From assembly GCF_004923315.1 (NCBI RefSeq), contig NZ_CP039650.1, forward strand, positions 62,001-126,000: 64,000 bases of DNA. The letters are read 5' to 3'. The position numbers and the translations under genes are program-made. Below, in pieces: positions 61,810 through 64,000 of the stretch. Source of the DNA: Azospirillum sp. TSA2s (GTDB lineage Bacteria; Pseudomonadota; Alphaproteobacteria; Azospirillales; Azospirillaceae). Numbering within the stretch: position 1 is the stretch's first letter; each line of letters starts with the position of its first letter. Below the pieces are notes generated by a model. That model saw only the letters and a list, made by a program, of their open reading frames with translations, ran no database searches and had not been told where the DNA came from.

Positions 61810-62322
61810 TCAGACGTCGATGTCGATGTCGATCTCGCCGTCGTCTTCCGGGGCGCGGCCGAGCAGCAGGTCGGCGGCGTCGAGAGTCAGCGCCTCCACC
61901 TCCTCGTTGCGCTCCTCGTCGGGCAGGCGCAGCGCGTGCATCACCTGGGTCGCCAGATGGATCAGCATGGCGCGGACGCAGTCGTCCTCCGGATATTCCA
62001 GCGCCACCACATCCTTCAGGAAGGCGCCCAACTGTTCCGGCGTGTTCCACGGATGGGTGATGACGGATTCGAAGCCGCTGGTGCCGAGGAAGACGGAGTT
62101 GAGCGCGATGGCCTGACGGTTGATGCCGTCCACCGCCTCGTCCTGGTCCAGCTTGCCCTGGAGAACCTGATTGAAGGCGTCCAGGCTGAGGTCGATGAAC
62201 TGGCGGACCAGCAGCCGCACCACGGATTCGTCGGACAGGTCGTTGCGGGCCTGCGGTTGGGTCAGCACCGGCAGCGGTTGCAGCAGCGCCGCGATGATCG
62301 GCTTTGCGGATTGGGATTCCAT
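61810..62322 (-). CDS. Hypothetical acidic protein, 170 aa
   Basis: The start at 62322 (MESQSAKPIIAALLQPLPVL) has CAGGAG about 10 bases upstream. The protein is helical and acidic, with LSDESVVRLLVRQFIDLSLD and LDAADLLLGRAPEDDGEIDI, ending in repeated D/I residues. There is no signal peptide. I do not recognise the family. It is convergent with the cupin gene and lies downstream of ndk, separated by the ndk terminator. Confidence 0.65.
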   Translation of the reverse strand: MESQSAKPIIAALLQPLPVLTQPQARNDLSDESVVRLLVRQFIDLSLDAFNQVLQGKLDQDEAVDGINRQAIALNSVFLGTSGFESVITHPWNTPEQLGAFLKDVVALEYPEDDCVRAMLIHLATQVMHALRLPDEERNEEVEALTLDAADLLLGRAPEDDGEIDIDIDV

Positions 62323-62411
62323 CGCGGGCAACTCCTGTCGGGATCGGCCCCGGCGTCTGCGGGGCAACATGTTCATGGCCCCCGATACTGCCAGAGCTTG
62401 ACGCAAAACGC

Positions 62412-62442
62412 AAAAAAGGCCGCCCCCTCTCGGGAGCGGCCC
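62412..62442 (-). terminator. Intrinsic terminator of ndk
   Basis: On the minus strand GGCCGCTCCC pairs with GGGGGCGGCC across GAGA, followed by TTTTTT (62417-62412). It lies about 35 bases after the ndk stop. Confidence 0.85.
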
Positions 62443-62477
62443 TTTCGGCAAGCCTGACGAAGGTCAAGCGCGCAGGA

Positions 62478-62900
62478 TCAGCCCACCAGCTCGATGCCGG
62501 CGAAGAAGAAGGCGATCTCCTGGGCGGCGGTCTCCGGGGCGTCCGAACCGTGGACCGAGTTGGCCTCGATCGACTCGGCGAACTCCTTGCGGATGGTGCC
62601 CTCGGCGGCGTTGGCCGGGTTGGTGGCGCCCATGATCTCGCGGTTGCGGGCGATGGCGTTCTCGCCTTCCAGAACCTGCAGGACCACCGGACCGGAGATC
62701 ATGAAGGAGACCAGATCGCCGAAGAACGGACGCTCGCGATGCACGCCGTAGAACTGCTCGGCCTGGGCCTTCGACAGCTGGACGCGCTTCTGGGCGATGA
62801 TGCGCAGGCCGCCGTCTTCGAACTTGGCGTTGATCTTGCCGGTCAGGTTGCGGCGGGTGGCATCGGGCTTGATGATCGAGAGGGTCCGTTCGACGGCCAT
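62478..62900 (-). CDS. ndk: Nucleoside diphosphate kinase
   Basis: The protein has 140 residues, the normal bacterial Ndk length. It transfers the gamma-phosphate between nucleoside triphosphates and diphosphates through a phospho-histidine. The family start is [15 protein letters not shown]; the substrate-binding loop has [17 protein letters not shown]; the active-site His is in [14 protein letters not shown] (NxxHGSD). AGGAG precedes the ATG. It has its own promoter and terminator and is a housekeeping gene. Confidence 0.97.
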   Translation of the reverse strand: MAVERTLSIIKPDATRRNLTGKINAKFEDGGLRIIAQKRVQLSKAQAEQFYGVHRERPFFGDLVSFMISGPVVLQVLEGENAIARNREIMGATNPANAAEGTIRKEFAESIEANSVHGSDAPETAAQEIAFFFAGIELVG

Positions 62901-62986
62901 GGTGGTGACTCCTGCGGGAATGGGGCTTTTCGCCGATTTAAAAACACGCAGGCGCCGCCGGAAGACCGGGGCGCCGGATGGGCCGC

Positions 62987-63015
62987 TTTATAGAGGCGCT
63001 TTCGCGGCGCGGCAA
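62987..63015 (-). promoter_or_regulatory. Sigma-70-type promoter of ndk
   Basis: On the minus strand TTGCCG (63015-63010) and TATAAA (62992-62987) are separated by 17 bases. Transcription would start near 62980, giving a leader of about 80 nt before the ndk ATG at 62900. Confidence 0.65.
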
Positions 63016-63051
63016 GGCGTTCGTTGGGGGGCGGGCGTCGCCTGCCTCTCG

Positions 63052-63085
63052 AAAAAACGGCCGCGACGGCATCCCGTCGCGGCCG
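63052..63085 (-). terminator. Intrinsic terminator of the choX-like gene
   Basis: A 12-bp perfect stem, CGGCCGCGACGG/CCGTCGCGGCCG with a 4-base loop, is followed on the minus strand by TTTTTT (63057-63052). It lies about 35 bases after the stop at 63121. Confidence 0.88.
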
Positions 63086-63120
63086 GAGTCGAGGAGGCAT
63101 TGCGGAAACACGGAGTCAGG

Positions 63121-64000
63121 TCAGGATTTCAGCGCGCCCAGCTTGGCCTGTGCGGCGGCCAGACCGTCCTTTCCATCCAGCGTGGTGACGCCGGACAGCC
63201 AGGTCTTCAGGATGGCGGGATTCTTCTTCAGCCAATCGGCGGCCACCGCTTCCGGCTTGCGGCCGCCGTTCATGATGCCGTCCATCACCGAATTCTCCAT
63301 GTCCAGGGTGAAGACCAGATTGGACAGGAACTTGCCGACATTCGGGCATTCGGCGGCATAGCCCTTGCGCACGTTGGTGCTGACGGTGGCGCCGCCGAAA
63401 TTCGGGCCGAACCAGTCGTCGCCGTCGGCCAGATAGGTGATGTCCATCGTCTTGTTCATTGGGTGCGGCGCCCAGCCCAGGAAGACGATCCACTTCTTGG
63501 ACCGGACCGCCCGCTTCACCTCGGCCAGCATGCCGGCCTCGCTGGATTCCACCATCTTGAAGTCCTTCAGCCCGAAGGCGTCGGCCTTCAGCATCTTGTC
63601 GATGACGAGGTTGCCGTCATTGCCGGCCTCGATGCCGTAGATCTTGCCGTCCAGCTTGTCCTTGTACTTCGCCAGATCCTTGAAGCTCTTCAGCCCGGCC
63701 TCGGCGGCATAGGTCGGCACGGCCAGCGTGTATTTGGCGCCTTCCAGGTTGACGCGCGTCACCTCGACCGAGCCGTCCTCCAGCACCGGTTTGATGAAGG
63801 TCTCCATGGTGGGCATCCAGTTGCCAAGGAACACGTCCAGCGACTTGGTCTTCAGCCCGAGATAGACGACCGGCACCGACGAGATGCTGGTGGTCGGCTT
63901 GTAGCCCAGCGCCTCCAGCGTGACGGAGGCGAGCGCCGTCGTCGCCGCGATGTCGGTCCAGCCCACGTCGCCGAAACGCACCGACTGGCAGGATGGCGGA
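63121..64000 (-). CDS. choX: Choline/betaine ABC transporter substrate-binding protein, N-terminus beyond the right edge
   Basis: The visible 293 residues end at the stop at 63121; the signal peptide lies outside the window. The sequence begins CQSVRFGDVGWTDIAATTAL, closely matching choline-binding ChoX proteins. Aromatic residues expected to cage the quaternary ammonium group are present: Trp in DVGWTDI, Trp in FLGNWMPTME, Tyr in VPTYAAEAG and Trp in FLGWAPHPMN, with the EAGNDGNL segment. It would deliver choline (possibly betaine) to an ABC importer for osmoprotection or as a nutrient. Permease and ATPase genes are not in the window. Confidence 0.9.
   Translation of the reverse strand, partial: PPSCQSVRFGDVGWTDIAATTALASVTLEALGYKPTTSISSVPVVYLGLKTKSLDVFLGNWMPTMETFIKPVLEDGSVEVTRVNLEGAKYTLAVPTYAAEAGLKSFKDLAKYKDKLDGKIYGIEAGNDGNLVIDKMLKADAFGLKDFKMVESSEAGMLAEVKRAVRSKKWIVFLGWAPHPMNKTMDITYLADGDDWFGPNFGGATVSTNVRKGYAAECPNVGKFLSNLVFTLDMENSVMDGIMNGGRKPEAVAADWLKKNPAILKTWLSGVTTLDGKDGLAAAQAKLGALKS

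Overview
The window is high-GC DNA with dense, short-gapped operons. Gene content and protein style point to an alphaproteobacterium of the Rhodospirillales, most likely Azospirillum or a close relative. That is an inference from many sensor kinases, a choline-binding ChoX-type protein, the ImpC/ImpD-like tandem T6SS sheath genes and SpoIIE/STAS modules; no rRNA or other taxonomic marker is present.

Layout. 1-7.1 kb is a worn region: a gene start running off the left edge, a hybrid-kinase remnant (PAS joined directly to the end of a receiver), an alpha/beta-hydrolase-like gene split by an IS5-family element, a PAS sensor kinase, a small unknown gene, and an IS4-family element sitting inside a palindromic REP-like repeat. 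7.2-12.2 kb (minus strand) is a TetR / RND adaptor / RND pump operon. 12.5-14.0 kb is a Gly/Tyr/Arg-rich BON-domain protein with a strong terminator. 14.17-14.26 kb holds a sigma-54-type promoter followed at once by an intrinsic terminator and no ORF, a candidate small RNA.

14.3-35.4 kb is one unbroken minus-strand gene array. Read in the direction of transcription it starts with a small unknown gene, PAAR, a methyltransferase, ClpV, Hcp, VgrG, a small T6SS-associated protein, the FHA protein TagH and TssK. Thirty bases later it runs into a cluster of membrane proteins with related periplasmic sensor domains (one fused to an MFS transporter), a Tat-exported solitary substrate-binding protein, a GNAT acetyltransferase, a SpoIIE-type PP2C phosphatase, a STAS anti-anti-sigma protein and a lone receiver. 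A 267-bp divergent promoter region at 35.4-35.7 kb separates it from the plus-strand T6SS operon: tssA, tssB, two tandem tssC genes, tagJ, tssE, tssF, tssG, a second methyltransferase, then tssJ, tssL (with OmpA domain), tssM, a Ser/Thr kinase and an RsbW-like ATPase. All thirteen core T6SS components are present. The usual PppA phosphatase partner of the T6SS kinase is not; the SpoIIE phosphatase, STAS protein and RsbW-like ATPase at the two outer ends of the T6SS block could form a partner-switching control system for it. This is the most interesting hypothesis of the window.

56.2-64 kb returns to ordinary content: a small XRE regulator, a 64-aa protein, a hybrid histidine kinase with a large receiver-output partner, a cupin, an unknown 170-aa protein, ndk with promoter and terminator, and a choX-like gene cut by the right edge. 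No tRNA, rRNA or CRISPR array was seen.
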